Part shown: piece by piece, positions 7,002 to 15,845 of the stretch | Position numbering within the stretch: position 1 is the stretch's first letter | Layout: each line of letters opens with the position of its first letter | Assembly (NCBI RefSeq): GCF_003946465.1 | Contig: NZ_RHOL01000008.1 | Location: forward strand, 1 to 64,000 | Direction: 5' to 3' | DNA length: 64,000 bases | Source: Lacticaseibacillus hegangensis | Lineage (GTDB): Bacteria; Bacillota; Bacilli; Lactobacillales; Lactobacillaceae | Notes under the pieces: generated by a model | The model's database searches: none | Told to the model about the DNA's origin: nothing | The model's input: the letters and a program-made list of their open reading frames with translations, nothing else | Made by a program: the position numbers and the translations under genes

Positions 7002-7970
7002 TTGGCACACATTAACAACAATCAGATTCACCCGGATGTGCGGAAATTAGGGGTAGCGGTCCGCAAGTTGGTGCCGGCGATGAGTGCGAAATTTTTCCGC
7101 CGCGGGAACTGGTTCATGAGACACTTCGCCCAAGGACATTTTCCCAAGGACATGAACGTGACTGAGCACTGGGCGCAGCGCCCAGATGGCACTCGCCTAC
7201 GGATTCTCGTTGTCCGGCCGCTGCAGCCCAAACCGCTGGCGACTGGCGTGTTGTGGCTTCACGGCGGCGGCTACGCGATGGAGATACCGGAAATTGACCT
7301 GTCGTATGCCCGGCACGTGCAAGCCGTGAGCAATGCCGTCGTTGTCATGCCCGATTATCACCTGTCTACGGAAGCCCCGTACCCGGCGGCGCTTGACGAT
7401 GCTTATTTAGCGTTGAGGTGGATGAATGATCATCATGCGGCGCTCGGCATCAATCCTGAGCAGTTGTTTGTCACTGGCGAAAGTGCCGGTGGCGGCTTGA
7501 CCGCTGCCCTCACGCTGTATGCCCGTGACCAGGGCGAGATCCCCATTGCCTTTCAGATGCCGCTTTACCCGATGCTGGATGATCGGCCAACCGCGTCTTC
7601 TGCGGAAAACGATGCGCCGATTTGGAATACGAAGAGCAACGCCAACGCTTGGCGGCTGTACCTGGGGGCGGCTTATCGCACCGATCACGTTTCGCCGTAC
7701 GCTGCCCCGGCGAGAGCCACGGACTATCGCAATCTGCCACCGACCTACACGTTTGTCGGTACGATCGAGCCGTTTTACCAAGAAACGTTGACCTACATTA
7801 AGCATTTGCAGGATGCCGGCGTTGCCGCGCACTGCGACGTTTACGATGGCTGGTTTCACGGCGTCGACATTGTGGCGCCTAAGACCGCGATTGCCCATAA
7901 GGCCACGGCTGCCTGGCAGGCTGCTTTCAAAGAAGCGACTGAGAAGTACTATAACCAAAAGGCTGATTAA
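7002..7970 (+). CDS. Alpha/beta hydrolase, HSL-type esterase
   Basis: A 322-aa serine esterase of the hormone-sensitive lipase family: the oxyanion motif HGGGY at residues 87-91, the nucleophile elbow GESAGGG with Ser161, and a C-terminal His in WFHGVDI. The acid residue position reads TIEPFY, so Glu would replace the usual Asp. No signal peptide is seen, so it acts in the cytoplasm. I prefer TTG 7002 because AGAGGTGAG is spaced correctly before it, while GTG 6993 would overlap that ribosome site. It likely hydrolyses short-chain or phenolic esters. It is alone in its transcription unit, close to several xenobiotic-response genes. Confidence 0.85.
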   Translation: MAHINNNQIHPDVRKLGVAVRKLVPAMSAKFFRRGNWFMRHFAQGHFPKDMNVTEHWAQRPDGTRLRILVVRPLQPKPLATGVLWLHGGGYAMEIPEIDLSYARHVQAVSNAVVVMPDYHLSTEAPYPAALDDAYLALRWMNDHHAALGINPEQLFVTGESAGGGLTAALTLYARDQGEIPIAFQMPLYPMLDDRPTASSAENDAPIWNTKSNANAWRLYLGAAYRTDHVSPYAAPARATDYRNLPPTYTFVGTIEPFYQETLTYIKHLQDAGVAAHCDVYDGWFHGVDIVAPKTAIAHKATAAWQAAFKEATEKYYNQKAD

Positions 7971-8038
7971 TTTCAGCGAGTTTAACGACCCTTTTCGTGG
8001 CCATTCTTGTTAACAAGCGAACGTGTCGCTTTGTCCAG

Positions 8039-8062
8039 GCAGGCGAGATGTCTGCTTTTTTT
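8039..8062 (+). terminator. Terminator after the esterase gene
   Basis: A short stem GCAGGC/GTCTGC (one G-U pair) around GAGAT is followed by seven T. It is 68 bases past the esterase stop. Confidence 0.6.
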
Positions 8063-8152
8063 CTAGTTTTGGTTCTACAAGCAATAAAGGGCGACTAAAC
8101 TGAGTCGACTGTTGTTTGAATTGAGTTGCTGGACAACTAGCGGTCGGTGAAT

Positions 8153-8596
8153 CTAATGGGTCGCCTGGAACGGGTCGGCCAGACCGGCTAGCAGCTTGTC
8201 CGCTTTTGCCAGGCGCAGCTCATCTTTCACCCGAGCGACCGCGTCCGGTGCGCGATACATGTCCAATTTATAGTCGATCTCCTGCAGATTTTGTGCCAGT
8301 TGCGCCTGCTTGGCGACGACTTTTTCGCGGTGCTTGGCCAGGAGCGCTTGACGCTGCTTAACTGTGTCGGGGCCTTGCATGACGTAGGTAATGTAGGTCC
8401 GGATATCCGCAATTTTCATATCGGTATTCTTTAGACAGCAGATTGTGTGCAGCAGCTGCAGGTCACCATCGGTAAATTCGCGGTAGCCCGACGCGTTGCG
8501 GGCAACGAAAGGTAACAGGCCGGATTTATCATAGAAACGAAGGGTGTAGATGCTCAGGCCGGTTTTCTTAGCGGCTTCTTTGATTGTATAGGTCAT
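8153..8596 (-). CDS. MerR family regulator of the divergent reductase
   Basis: A 147-aa MerR protein: the winged helix YTIKEAAKKTGLSIYTLRFYDKSGLLPFVARNASGYREFTDGDLQLL covers residues 2-50, then a long dimerisation coiled coil (residues 80-115). It lacks metal-binding cysteine clusters at the C-terminus and resembles the AdhR/NmlR/YraB type that senses aldehydes or electrophiles. It is divergent from the DFR-like reductase at 8696, whose promoter carries a perfect palindrome and a 19-bp spacer. It very probably activates that promoter. The effector is not known. Confidence 0.88.
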   Translation of the reverse strand: MTYTIKEAAKKTGLSIYTLRFYDKSGLLPFVARNASGYREFTDGDLQLLHTICCLKNTDMKIADIRTYITYVMQGPDTVKQRQALLAKHREKVVAKQAQLAQNLQEIDYKLDMYRAPDAVARVKDELRLAKADKLLAGLADPFQATH

Positions 8597-8614
8597 TATT
8601 TTTCCTACTTTCGC

Positions 8615-8645
8615 TTGCCCTAGAGCGTGCTCTAGGGTTTATGCT
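8615..8645 (+). promoter_or_regulatory. MerR-controlled promoter of the DFR-like reductase
   Basis: The -35 TTGCCC (8615-8620) and -10 TATGCT (8640-8645) are 19 bp apart, with the perfect repeat CCCTAGAGC-GT-GCTCTAGGG (8618-8637) between and over the -35. This layout is diagnostic of MerR activation by promoter untwisting. Confidence 0.8.
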
Positions 8646-8695
8646 TCGACCATAGCTTAGATAGTCACTAAAAACAACAGAAGAAGGAAATGTTT

Positions 8696-9730
8696 ATGAC
8701 CAGTCCAGTATTAGTCACCGGCGGGAACGGGTTTCTTGCCTTACATCTCATCGCGCAACTGCTCGCCCAGAATTTGCCAGTTCGGGCAACCTTGAGGAGT
8801 TTAAGCAAGCGGGAACAAGTTACGGCACCGCTGAAAGACGCCGGGGTCAGAAATCTCGAGCGGCTGACCTTTGTCAAAGCTGATCTGACTCAGGATATTG
8901 GCTGGCAGACCGCCATGGCCGGTGTCGATACTGTTTTTTCCGTTGCCGCACCTGTCTTCGTCAACGGCGAAAATACAAGCTCTGCGACTGCCGAAGTTGC
9001 GGTGCAAGGGACGCTTCGCATCTTGAAGGCCGCAGAGCATGCCGGTGTACGGCGTGTTGTGATGACGAGCAATTTTGGCGCGGTTGGGTTTTCCAATCTA
9101 GATCAGGATCGTCAGACCACCGAGCGGGATTGGACCGACCCGAAGCAACCAGGACTGTCTTTGTATGAGCGGTCGAAACTGATTGCTGAACAGCGTGCCT
9201 GGGCCTATCTAAAGGGTTCGGGCAGTAAGCTTGAGTTCACCACCATCAACGCCGGAGCCATGCTTGGGACCGCGTTGGGGCCCCACGTATCTGGCAGTTT
9301 TGGCATCGTCAGGAATCTGTTAGATGGGTCATTGAGACAGATCCCGGATATTATGGTCAGTGTCGTCGATGCCCGTGATGTGGCTGCCATGCATATCTTG
9401 GCGATGCAGGTGCCTGATGCGGCCGGTCAACGCTTCTTGGCAGTGGCTGATCAAGTGTTGTCAATGCCGCAAATGGCGGCGTTGATCCGGCGCGAGCGCC
9501 CAGCTCTGGCAGCGCAACTGCCCACCAAGACGATGCCAGATTGGTTTTTGAGCGTTGCGGCTCATTTCAATCGGACCGCCCGTGAAGGTAACTTGATGCG
9601 CACCATTTCTCACAACGTTTCTAACCAAAAAGCCAAGACGATCTTGGGCTGGCGGCCGCAATACACCGCTGAGCAGGCAGTACTTGCGGCTGCCGATACA
9701 CTGGCACCAGCACTTCAGGAAAGCCGATGA
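8696..9730 (+). CDS. NAD(P)-dependent aldehyde/dihydroflavonol reductase-like SDR
   Basis: A 344-aa extended short-chain dehydrogenase: the Rossmann motif VTGGNGFLALHL (GxxGxxx) at residues 6-18, ADLTQDIGW for the adenine ring, and the catalytic YxxxK as YERSK, with a Ser in VVMTSNFGA. The fold matches dihydroflavonol-4-reductase/aldehyde reductases such as yeast Gre2-like enzymes. ATG 8696 is preferred over ATG 8690 because AGAAGGAA is spaced eight bases before it. It is expressed from a MerR-type promoter divergent from the MerR gene, which suggests detoxification of a reactive carbonyl. A shared terminator follows. Confidence 0.87.
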   Translation: MTSPVLVTGGNGFLALHLIAQLLAQNLPVRATLRSLSKREQVTAPLKDAGVRNLERLTFVKADLTQDIGWQTAMAGVDTVFSVAAPVFVNGENTSSATAEVAVQGTLRILKAAEHAGVRRVVMTSNFGAVGFSNLDQDRQTTERDWTDPKQPGLSLYERSKLIAEQRAWAYLKGSGSKLEFTTINAGAMLGTALGPHVSGSFGIVRNLLDGSLRQIPDIMVSVVDARDVAAMHILAMQVPDAAGQRFLAVADQVLSMPQMAALIRRERPALAAQLPTKTMPDWFLSVAAHFNRTAREGNLMRTISHNVSNQKAKTILGWRPQYTAEQAVLAAADTLAPALQESR

Positions 9731-9740
9731 CACGAGATAT

Positions 9741-9796
9741 AAGAAGCTCCGACCTGCGATCTGTCCTTAAGATCGCGGGGCGGGGCTTCTTGTTTT
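9741..9796. terminator. Bidirectional terminator
   Basis: AAGAAGCTCCGACCTGCGATC is complementary, with small mismatches, to GATCGCGGGGCGGGGCTTCTT, followed by T residues. It lies between the convergent reductase (+) and MFS (-) genes. Confidence 0.75.
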
Positions 9797-9815
9797 TATG
9801 CCGCTGTTGTAGCGA

Positions 9816-11237
9816 CTAATCATCTGACCGATTCATTTTACGTTGACCAGAGTGGCGCCTAGTTTTATTTCTTTTTGCGACCAAGAGGCCGGTGATCAGG
9901 ATGACAATTGCAAAGCCGAACAGGAGCCAGAAATCCGTCTGGCTGCCGGTAATGGTCGCCGAGACAGTGTGCATGTGAAGGGCCTTTGCGGCGATCACGG
10001 CAGACATCAGACTCGTCCCAAACGATCCGGCGAATTGTTGCATCATGCTAAACATTGCATTCTGATCCGATTTTTGCCGAGTCGCGACTTGCAGGCTGGC
10101 GTCTGACACTGCGGTGCCAAAGCCGCTGTTGAAGCCGATCCGAAAGACAATATAAAGTGCGGCAATCATGACAATATTGAAGTGATGGGTCAGCCCGGCA
10201 AATAGTAACATCGCGATCGAAGCAAGCGTGGCACTCAAAATGAGGAGACGATTGGCACCATGGCGATCGTAAACTTTGCCAGCCAGCGGTGCGACCGCTG
10301 CGCCTATCAGCGCCCCCGGCAGCAGCATCAGCCCAGCACCCATCGGCGTGGCATGCAGGACGTTTTGCGCAAAGAGGGGCAGAACAAAAGAAAGGCCGAT
10401 ATTGATGAGTTGCAGGCCGAAGTATTGCAGCAGGCGCTGGCGGAGCACACCGTTTTTCAAGATGCGATAGTCGAATAGATGACGACTACCGTGCCGTGCA
10501 TAGGCTGTCATACTAACCATTAAGGCAGCACTGATCAGCAAACCCACCCCAAATGTTTTACTTGCCCAGCCATATTCACCAACGGTACTGAAGGCAATCA
10601 CCAAACTAGTGAAGGTGAATGCCAAAAGCGTCAGGCCACCCCAGTCGAAATGCGCGCCATCTGTGCCAAGCGCTGGGGCGTGCAAACTATACGCACCGAG
10701 CAAAGTGGCAATGATGAGCAGAGGAAAGACGCCAACAAAGATAGCGCGCCAGGACCATAGACTCGTAATGATCCCGCCGTATGTGGGGCCGAGTGCTGGT
10801 GCCAGCGAGACGATGATGCTGGCAAAGCCGGTCCATTTGCCGATCTGCTTGAACGGGATGCGAGTAAAGACGAGCTGAAACATGAGCGGAGTGGCGATCC
10901 CGGTCGCCACGGCCTGGAGCATTCTGCCCATGAGTAGTAGTAAGAAGTTTGGTGCCAGCATTGCTGCGACAGTGCCAGCTAAACTCATGACTGCAGCAAA
11001 GAAGAATAGGCGGCGCGAACTGAAGCGTTTGAGGGCATAGGCGGTGCTACTCATGACGATGGTGACGAGAAGCAGGTAGGCCGTCGTCAGCCACTGGACG
11101 GTGGCGAGGCTGATGTGCATGGTCCGCATCAGCGTGGGGAAGGTCACATTCATCGATGTTTCAACGAGAATGCCAATGAATGACAGGAGACCAGCCGCAA
11201 AGATACCAAGTTTAGTTTTTAGTGAAACTGATTGCAT
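9816..11237 (-). CDS. MFS multidrug exporter, DHA2 (EmrB/QacA) family
   Basis: A 473-aa membrane protein with about 14 hydrophobic segments. It opens with GIFAAGLLSFIGILVETSMNVTFPTLM, the position of motif D1 in proton-drug antiporters, then WLTTAYLLLVTIVM, the loop motif A region KRFSSRRLFFFA and the motif C segment ALGPTYGGIITSLWSWRAIF. I chose ATG 11237 because AAAAGGTGG stands just upstream; the open frame extends 22 codons further without such a site. It exports drugs or toxic metabolites by proton exchange. Neither neighbour is an obvious partner, and no dedicated regulator is adjacent. Confidence 0.88.
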   Translation of the reverse strand: MQSVSLKTKLGIFAAGLLSFIGILVETSMNVTFPTLMRTMHISLATVQWLTTAYLLLVTIVMSSTAYALKRFSSRRLFFFAAVMSLAGTVAAMLAPNFLLLLMGRMLQAVATGIATPLMFQLVFTRIPFKQIGKWTGFASIIVSLAPALGPTYGGIITSLWSWRAIFVGVFPLLIIATLLGAYSLHAPALGTDGAHFDWGGLTLLAFTFTSLVIAFSTVGEYGWASKTFGVGLLISAALMVSMTAYARHGSRHLFDYRILKNGVLRQRLLQYFGLQLINIGLSFVLPLFAQNVLHATPMGAGLMLLPGALIGAAVAPLAGKVYDRHGANRLLILSATLASIAMLLFAGLTHHFNIVMIAALYIVFRIGFNSGFGTAVSDASLQVATRQKSDQNAMFSMMQQFAGSFGTSLMSAVIAAKALHMHTVSATITGSQTDFWLLFGFAIVILITGLLVAKRNKTRRHSGQRKMNRSDD

Positions 11238-11445
11238 AGAAAAACCACCTTTTCTGGAATGACTGAACCAACGGTTATTCCATCTAAAGTGGTAGACGAT
11301 CACAATAACGTTTGAGTTGAGAACCTAAACCTTAGTGTAGCTCAGAAGAGTCAGTATCGTATTATTCACAAGAACCTGATGACAGTGATTGCATCAACAG
11401 TCAATAAATGCGGTGACGCCTTGTGAAAGTGACGTTCGTGATGTG

Positions 11446-12174
11446 TTACAACATCGGGCCGATGACGTTGATCCACAGCCAGCTGAGGGGGAGCGCCAGC
11501 ACCATCGCCGGGATCATATCCGCCGTCGGGAACATCTTGACCTTGATCATGCGGAAGCCGGTCGCCAGCATCAGCACGCCGCCAACCGCCTTGAAGTCAA
11601 AAATCATTGTTGGAGTGGTCAGTGGGAAGATCACGCCGGCGAAGGCGAACAGCAAGGCGAAAATGATGAACTGGGGAATGGCGATCAGCGAAACGACGTA
11701 GCCCAGGTTGGCCGCAAAAATGGCGGCGGTGAAGAAGTCGAGTATCGACTTGGAGATCAGGATCGACGTGTCACCGGTCATACCTTCGGTCAGGGCACCG
11801 TAAATCCCGGTACCGCTGGCGCAGAAAAGCACGATGACGGTGACCAGCGTGGCGTCGAACTCGGCCTGGCTCATGTCAGGGTTGCCTTGAGGAACGACCT
11901 TCATGATTAGCGATTGCATCCACTTAGCCCCTTTATTGATCCAGTCGCCCAGATGGATCAGCAGGCCCAGCCCGGTGCCGAGAATGACGGCGAAGATCAC
12001 GGCCGACATATTTTTCATTGGGGCAATGGAGAAGATCCCCATCGTCATCGAGCAGGCCCCGAACACCATGTTCAAGCCGTTCTTGAAGTTCTCCGACATG
12101 TGCTTGCCGGCAAATGCCCCGAACGCCCCACCGAATAAGACGGAGAGCGCGTTGATTGTCACACCAATTGGCAA
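11446..12174 (-). CDS. DUF554 family membrane protein
   Basis: A 242-aa integral membrane protein with about seven transmembrane helices, starting MPIGVTINALSVLFGGAFGAF and containing ILGTGLGLLIHLGDW and LFCASGTGIYGALTEGM, features of the DUF554 (YdfK/YqgA) family. Its function is not established; a transport role is often assumed. The start appears to be TTG 12174 because GGAGGA lies seven bases ahead. It is divergent from the LysR gene and may be under its control. It lies upstream of the gallate decarboxylase cluster in orientation opposite to it, so a link to phenolic metabolism is only positional. Confidence 0.83.
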   Translation of the reverse strand: MPIGVTINALSVLFGGAFGAFAGKHMSENFKNGLNMVFGACSMTMGIFSIAPMKNMSAVIFAVILGTGLGLLIHLGDWINKGAKWMQSLIMKVVPQGNPDMSQAEFDATLVTVIVLFCASGTGIYGALTEGMTGDTSILISKSILDFFTAAIFAANLGYVVSLIAIPQFIIFALLFAFAGVIFPLTTPTMIFDFKAVGGVLMLATGFRMIKVKMFPTADMIPAMVLALPLSWLWINVIGPML

Positions 12175-12267
12175 AATGATTCCTCCTTTGATTGCAGCGT
12201 TTCTGAAGCGCTGCCGCGAGTTGGCGAGCGGACCCGCCGAACTGCCTCAAAGGTTAGCATGTGAATT

Positions 12268-12299
12268 TTGACACACCAATTCTGGTTCGGTGGTAAAAT
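12268..12299 (+). promoter_or_regulatory. Promoter of the LysR gene
   Basis: TTGACA (12268-12273) and an extended -10 TGGTAAAAT (12291-12299) precede the LysR start. The spacer is 20 bp, so the extended -10 is probably the main determinant. Confidence 0.45.
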
Positions 12300-12336
12300 A
12301 TGCCCAATTGGAATACTTACCCAAGGAGGTCAGATC

Positions 12337-13209
12337 ATGGAAACGCAAAAATTACAGACGTTCGTCACCGTGGCGACAACGCTGAATTACACTGAGGCGG
12401 CGGCGCGGCTGTTCACGACGCAAGCGACCGTCTCAAAGCAAATCTTGTCACTTGAAAAGGACCTGGGCGTGACCCTATTTTCGCGCGCGCATCGCCAGGT
12501 TGCCCTGACCGCCAGCGGTAAGGCCATCTTACCCAAAGCGCAGGCGGTTTTGGCGGCCACCAATGAACTAGAAGCCGTGGTCGTGGCTGAGCAAACAGGT
12601 GAGGGCGGGTTGCTGCGGATCCGCACGGTGCCGTCGATTTCTAGCTACCGTGCCTTCAATCAGATTGCCGCGTTTCATCAGTTGCACCCAGAGGTGAAGC
12701 TGCAAATCGCTGAGATGGAAAGTGACGCGGTGAATAATGCGTTGAAGAATGGTGAAGCCGATATCGTGTTTACCCGGCTTTTCGAGGCCCCGGCCACGAA
12801 TACAGAGGCGTACATTGGCGATACGGATGAATTCGTGGTCGTGGTGCCGAAGGGGACACCGCCGGCTCAGGCCGAGACGCTATCAGTTGCCGACTTACAA
12901 GACCAAGACCTGTTGCTGCTGGGGGAGAGCACGCACTTATTCCAGCCGGTGGCGCGGCTGTTTGCCGACGCCGGCGCGACGCCGCACATTACCTATAAAG
13001 GGCAGCGTATCGACTTGATCCTGGGTATGGTCAGCCGCGGCCTGGGAATTTCCATCATGATGGAAAAGGCGATTGACCTGACCGATTTTCCCAGTCTGAA
13101 GACGGTGAAGCTTGATCCAACCGTGCATTCGCAATTGGCATTCATCCGGCCTGTGGGGCACCACAGCGCGACCAGCGATGCATTCTGGCAGTACATTCAT
13201 CAGAACTAG
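12337..13209 (+). CDS. LysR family regulator beside the lpd cluster
   Basis: A 290-aa LysR-type regulator: helix-turn-helix at residues 1-60 (LQTFVTVATTLNYTEAAARLFTTQATVSKQILSLEKDLG) and a periplasmic-binding-like effector domain from about residue 90 (LLRIRTVPSISSYRAFNQIAAF, VVVVPKGTPP, GMVSRGLGISIMM). The start ATG 12337 has AAGGAGGT seven bases upstream. It directly precedes lpdC in the same direction (107-bp gap) and is divergent from the DUF554 gene. In Lactiplantibacillus plantarum LysR-type proteins control tannin and gallate genes, so an activator of lpdC responding to a phenolic acid is the likely role. Confidence 0.87.
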   Translation: METQKLQTFVTVATTLNYTEAAARLFTTQATVSKQILSLEKDLGVTLFSRAHRQVALTASGKAILPKAQAVLAATNELEAVVVAEQTGEGGLLRIRTVPSISSYRAFNQIAAFHQLHPEVKLQIAEMESDAVNNALKNGEADIVFTRLFEAPATNTEAYIGDTDEFVVVVPKGTPPAQAETLSVADLQDQDLLLLGESTHLFQPVARLFADAGATPHITYKGQRIDLILGMVSRGLGISIMMEKAIDLTDFPSLKTVKLDPTVHSQLAFIRPVGHHSATSDAFWQYIHQN

Positions 13210-13260
13210 GACCTTCCTTGAACATATTCCGGTTTGGCATAACTACTTCCAGACTCCGAA

Positions 13261-13289
13261 TTGTTTGTATCCCGGCATGCCCGCATACT
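13261..13289 (+). promoter_or_regulatory. Promoter of the lpdC-lpdB-lpdD operon
   Basis: TTGTTT (13261-13266), 17-bp spacer, CATACT (13284-13289), 28 bases before lpdC. The gap from the LysR gene (13210-13260) holds AT-rich dyads that could bind LysR, but no confident box is claimed. Confidence 0.45.
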
Positions 13290-13316
13290 GAAGTCATACA
13301 AAACGGAGGTATGAAT

Positions 13317-14789
13317 ATGTCAGAGAAATATGATCTGCGTAAAGTGCTAGACGAAATCAAAGACGTTCCTGGTCAATACCATGAAACGGACAAAGGAATC
13401 GACCCCGATGCTGATTTGGCCGGGGTTTACCGGTACATCGGTGCTGGTGGGACCGTGCAGCGCCCAACTCAGGAAGGCCCAACCATGATGTTCAACAACG
13501 TCAAGGGCTTCCCGGATTCTCGCGTGCTGATCGGTTTGCAAGCTTCCCGCAAGCGCGTTGGCCTGATCCTTCACCACGACTACAAGACACTTGGTCAAAT
13601 GCTTAACGAGGCCGTGAGCCACCCGGTCAAGCCTGTTGAAGTGACCAAGGCTGAGGCACCAGCGCAGGAAGTTGTGCATCTTGCAACGGACGCCGGTTTT
13701 GACATCCGCAAGCTGCTGGCAGCGCCGACCAACACGCCTGTCGACGCGGGCCCTTACATCACGATGGGGGTCGTTTATGGCCACAGCCCAAATGGTGAGC
13801 AAGAAGACGTCACAATCCACCGCATGGTCTTAGAAGACGAGGACACGATCGGCATGTATATCATGCCAGGCGGTCGCCACATCGGGGCCTTTTTGAAGGA
13901 GTACGAAGCGCAAAACAAGCCGATGCCAATCACCATTAATATCGGCCTGGATCCCGCCATCACGATTGGTGCCACTTTTGAGCCGCCGACCACGCCGCTT
14001 GGCTACAACGAACTGCAGGTCGCCGGCGCACTGCGGCAGCAGCCCGTTGACGTGGTTAAAGGCGTGGCCGTCGATGCTAAGGCAATCGCGCGGGCGGAAT
14101 GGGTCATCGAAGCAGAAATCTTGCCAAACACCAAGATGCAGGAAGACATCAACACCAACACTGGTTTTGCGATGCCGGAATTTCCTGGCTATAACGGCAC
14201 GGCCAACCCGGCGGTGAACGTCGTCAAGATCAAGGCCGTGACGCACCGCAAGGATCACCCGATTGTGCAGACGACCATTGGCCCGTCGGAAGAACACGTC
14301 TCGATGGCTGGGATCCCAACCGAAGCCTCAATCCTCAGCTTGGTTGACCGCGCCATTCCTGGCAAGGTCAAGAACGTCTACAACGCTCCAGCCGGCGGCG
14401 GCAAGCTCATGACCATCATGCAGATTCATAAGGACGACGAAGCCGATGAAGGCATTCAACGCCAGGCCGCACTGCTGGCATTCTCCGCGTTTAAAGAGCT
14501 CAAGACCGTCATCCTGGTTGATGAAGACGTTGATATCTTCGATTGGAACGACGTGATGTGGACCATCAATACCCGTTTCCAAGCCGACCGGGACATCATG
14601 GTGCTCGAAGGCATGCGGAACCACCCACTGGATCCCTCCGAACTGCCGGAATACGATCCAGCCCGTATCCGCGTGCGCGGCATGTCATCCAAGCTGGTGC
14701 TTGATGGCACGGTGCCTTACACGATGAAGGACAAGTTTAAGCGCGCCAGCTTCAAGGAAATGAAGAACTGGGCAGACTACCTGAAGTAA
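13317..14789 (+). CDS. lpdC: Gallate/protocatechuate decarboxylase catalytic subunit (UbiD family)
   Basis: A 490-aa UbiD-type decarboxylase that needs prenylated FMN. It matches the L. plantarum gallate decarboxylase LpdC along its length as I recall that sequence: GVYRYIGAGGTVQRPTQEGP, MFNNVKGFPDSRVL, IHRMVLEDEDTIGMYIMPGGRHIGAF, INIGLDPAITIGATFEPPTTP, GPSEEHVSMAGIPTEASIL and the C-terminal RVRGMSSKLVLDGTVPYTMKD. The product would convert gallate to pyrogallol or protocatechuate to catechol, consuming a proton. ATG 13317 is chosen because CGGAGGT is spaced six bases ahead (ATG 13311 touches it). It heads an operon with the cofactor enzyme and the accessory protein, so the holoenzyme can be made from one transcript. 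Confidence 0.92.
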   Translation: MSEKYDLRKVLDEIKDVPGQYHETDKGIDPDADLAGVYRYIGAGGTVQRPTQEGPTMMFNNVKGFPDSRVLIGLQASRKRVGLILHHDYKTLGQMLNEAVSHPVKPVEVTKAEAPAQEVVHLATDAGFDIRKLLAAPTNTPVDAGPYITMGVVYGHSPNGEQEDVTIHRMVLEDEDTIGMYIMPGGRHIGAFLKEYEAQNKPMPITINIGLDPAITIGATFEPPTTPLGYNELQVAGALRQQPVDVVKGVAVDAKAIARAEWVIEAEILPNTKMQEDINTNTGFAMPEFPGYNGTANPAVNVVKIKAVTHRKDHPIVQTTIGPSEEHVSMAGIPTEASILSLVDRAIPGKVKNVYNAPAGGGKLMTIMQIHKDDEADEGIQRQAALLAFSAFKELKTVILVDEDVDIFDWNDVMWTINTRFQADRDIMVLEGMRNHPLDPSELPEYDPARIRVRGMSSKLVLDGTVPYTMKDKFKRASFKEMKNWADYLK

Positions 14790-14825
14790 TTCACGGTAGT
14801 TCTACCGCATTCGGGAGGTAATTGA

Positions 14826-15437
14826 ATGAAAAAGAAAATCGTTGTCGGGATCACGGGCGCTTCCGGGACCATCTACGGCCTGCGCCTGCTTGAAGCGCTG
14901 GCGGTGGACCCGGATGTGGAGACGCACCTTGTCATGAGTCCCTGGGCGAAGGAAAATCTGGCGGTCGAGGCGACTGGCTACACAGAAAAAGAAGTCAAAG
15001 CGCTGGCCGATGTGGTGTACGACGACCGGGACCTGGGCGCGAGCATTGCTAGCGGTAGTTTTCAGCACGACGGCATGGTCATCGTGCCGGCCAGTATGAA
15101 GACAGTGGCGGCGATCGCCACTGGCCTGGCGGACAATCTGATTGCCCGGGCGGCCGATGTGACACTCAAGGAGCGCCGGCCATTGTTGCTGGTGCCGCGC
15201 GAGTCACCGTTTAACCAGATCCACCTGGAGAACATGTTGAAGCTTTCGCGAATGGGCGTTGAAATCATTCCACCGATTCCGGCGTTTTACAATCAACCGA
15301 AGACCATCGATGACCTGATCGACCACAACACCATGAAACTGCTGGATCATCTGCACCTGAAAAATGATTACAGCAAGCGCTGGCAGGGGCTAGCCGCTGC
15401 CAAGAAGGCCGCGCGCCGGGAGGTGTCCAATGGCTGA
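14826..15437 (+). CDS. lpdB: Flavin prenyltransferase (UbiX-like) for LpdC
   Basis: A 203-aa flavin prenyltransferase: the N-terminal phosphate/flavin loop GITGASGTIYGLRLLEAL, the central PASMKTVAAIATGLADNLIARAADV helix and the strongly conserved LKERRPLLLVPRESPFNQIHLENMLKLS. UbiX enzymes attach a dimethylallyl group to FMN to make the cofactor that UbiD decarboxylases require. The start at ATG 14826 has GGGAGGT upstream. It follows lpdC by 36 bases and overlaps lpdD by eight bases. In L. plantarum lpdB lies apart from lpdC, whereas here they are together, which strengthens the assignment. Confidence 0.92.
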   Translation: MKKKIVVGITGASGTIYGLRLLEALAVDPDVETHLVMSPWAKENLAVEATGYTEKEVKALADVVYDDRDLGASIASGSFQHDGMVIVPASMKTVAAIATGLADNLIARAADVTLKERRPLLLVPRESPFNQIHLENMLKLSRMGVEIIPPIPAFYNQPKTIDDLIDHNTMKLLDHLHLKNDYSKRWQGLAAAKKAARREVSNG

Positions 15438-15825
15438 GAAGACGTTTGCCGTGACCCGTGAAGGTTACACGATGCAGGCTAAGCTGTCGCGTGAAAACCA
15501 AGACGTCCTGTTGGAGATCACCGGCGGCGACGTCCCGCACTACGGCGTGGTGACGATCGTCAGCCCGCATCAGGCAACGCAGACCATTGCGCTACCGAGC
15601 AGGCCAGGACACCATCATCAAGAAGGGGTGCTGACCGAGCGAATCGCTGAAGTCATCGCGCCAGCCCTTCAAGACAATGCCTTCATCGTGGGCGGCTTGC
15701 ATGTGAACCGGATCAGCAAGCAGCAACTGGCGGTGGCAGGCGCCATGGCCCAAGCATTGGGTGAGCAAATAAGAGATTACTTGCTGGCTCATCCTCGCGA
15801 TGAAGTGATTGAAGAATTTTCATAG
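15430..15825 (+). CDS. lpdD: LpdD, accessory protein of gallate decarboxylase
   Basis: A 131-aa small protein of the LpdD type. The features are a beta-rich N-terminal half (FAVTREGYTMQAKLSRENQDVLLEITGGDVPHYGVVT), a histidine-rich loop GHHHQEGVLTERIAEVIAP, and VGGLHVNRISKQQL. Members are described as prenylated-flavin chaperones or small subunits associated with LpdC. It overlaps lpdB by eight bases, so it is translationally coupled. No catalytic motif is visible. A strong terminator follows, closing the three-gene operon. Confidence 0.87.
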   Translation: MAEKTFAVTREGYTMQAKLSRENQDVLLEITGGDVPHYGVVTIVSPHQATQTIALPSRPGHHHQEGVLTERIAEVIAPALQDNAFIVGGLHVNRISKQQLAVAGAMAQALGEQIRDYLLAHPRDEVIEEFS

Positions 15826-15845
15826 CCAATCTCTCACATATTAGT

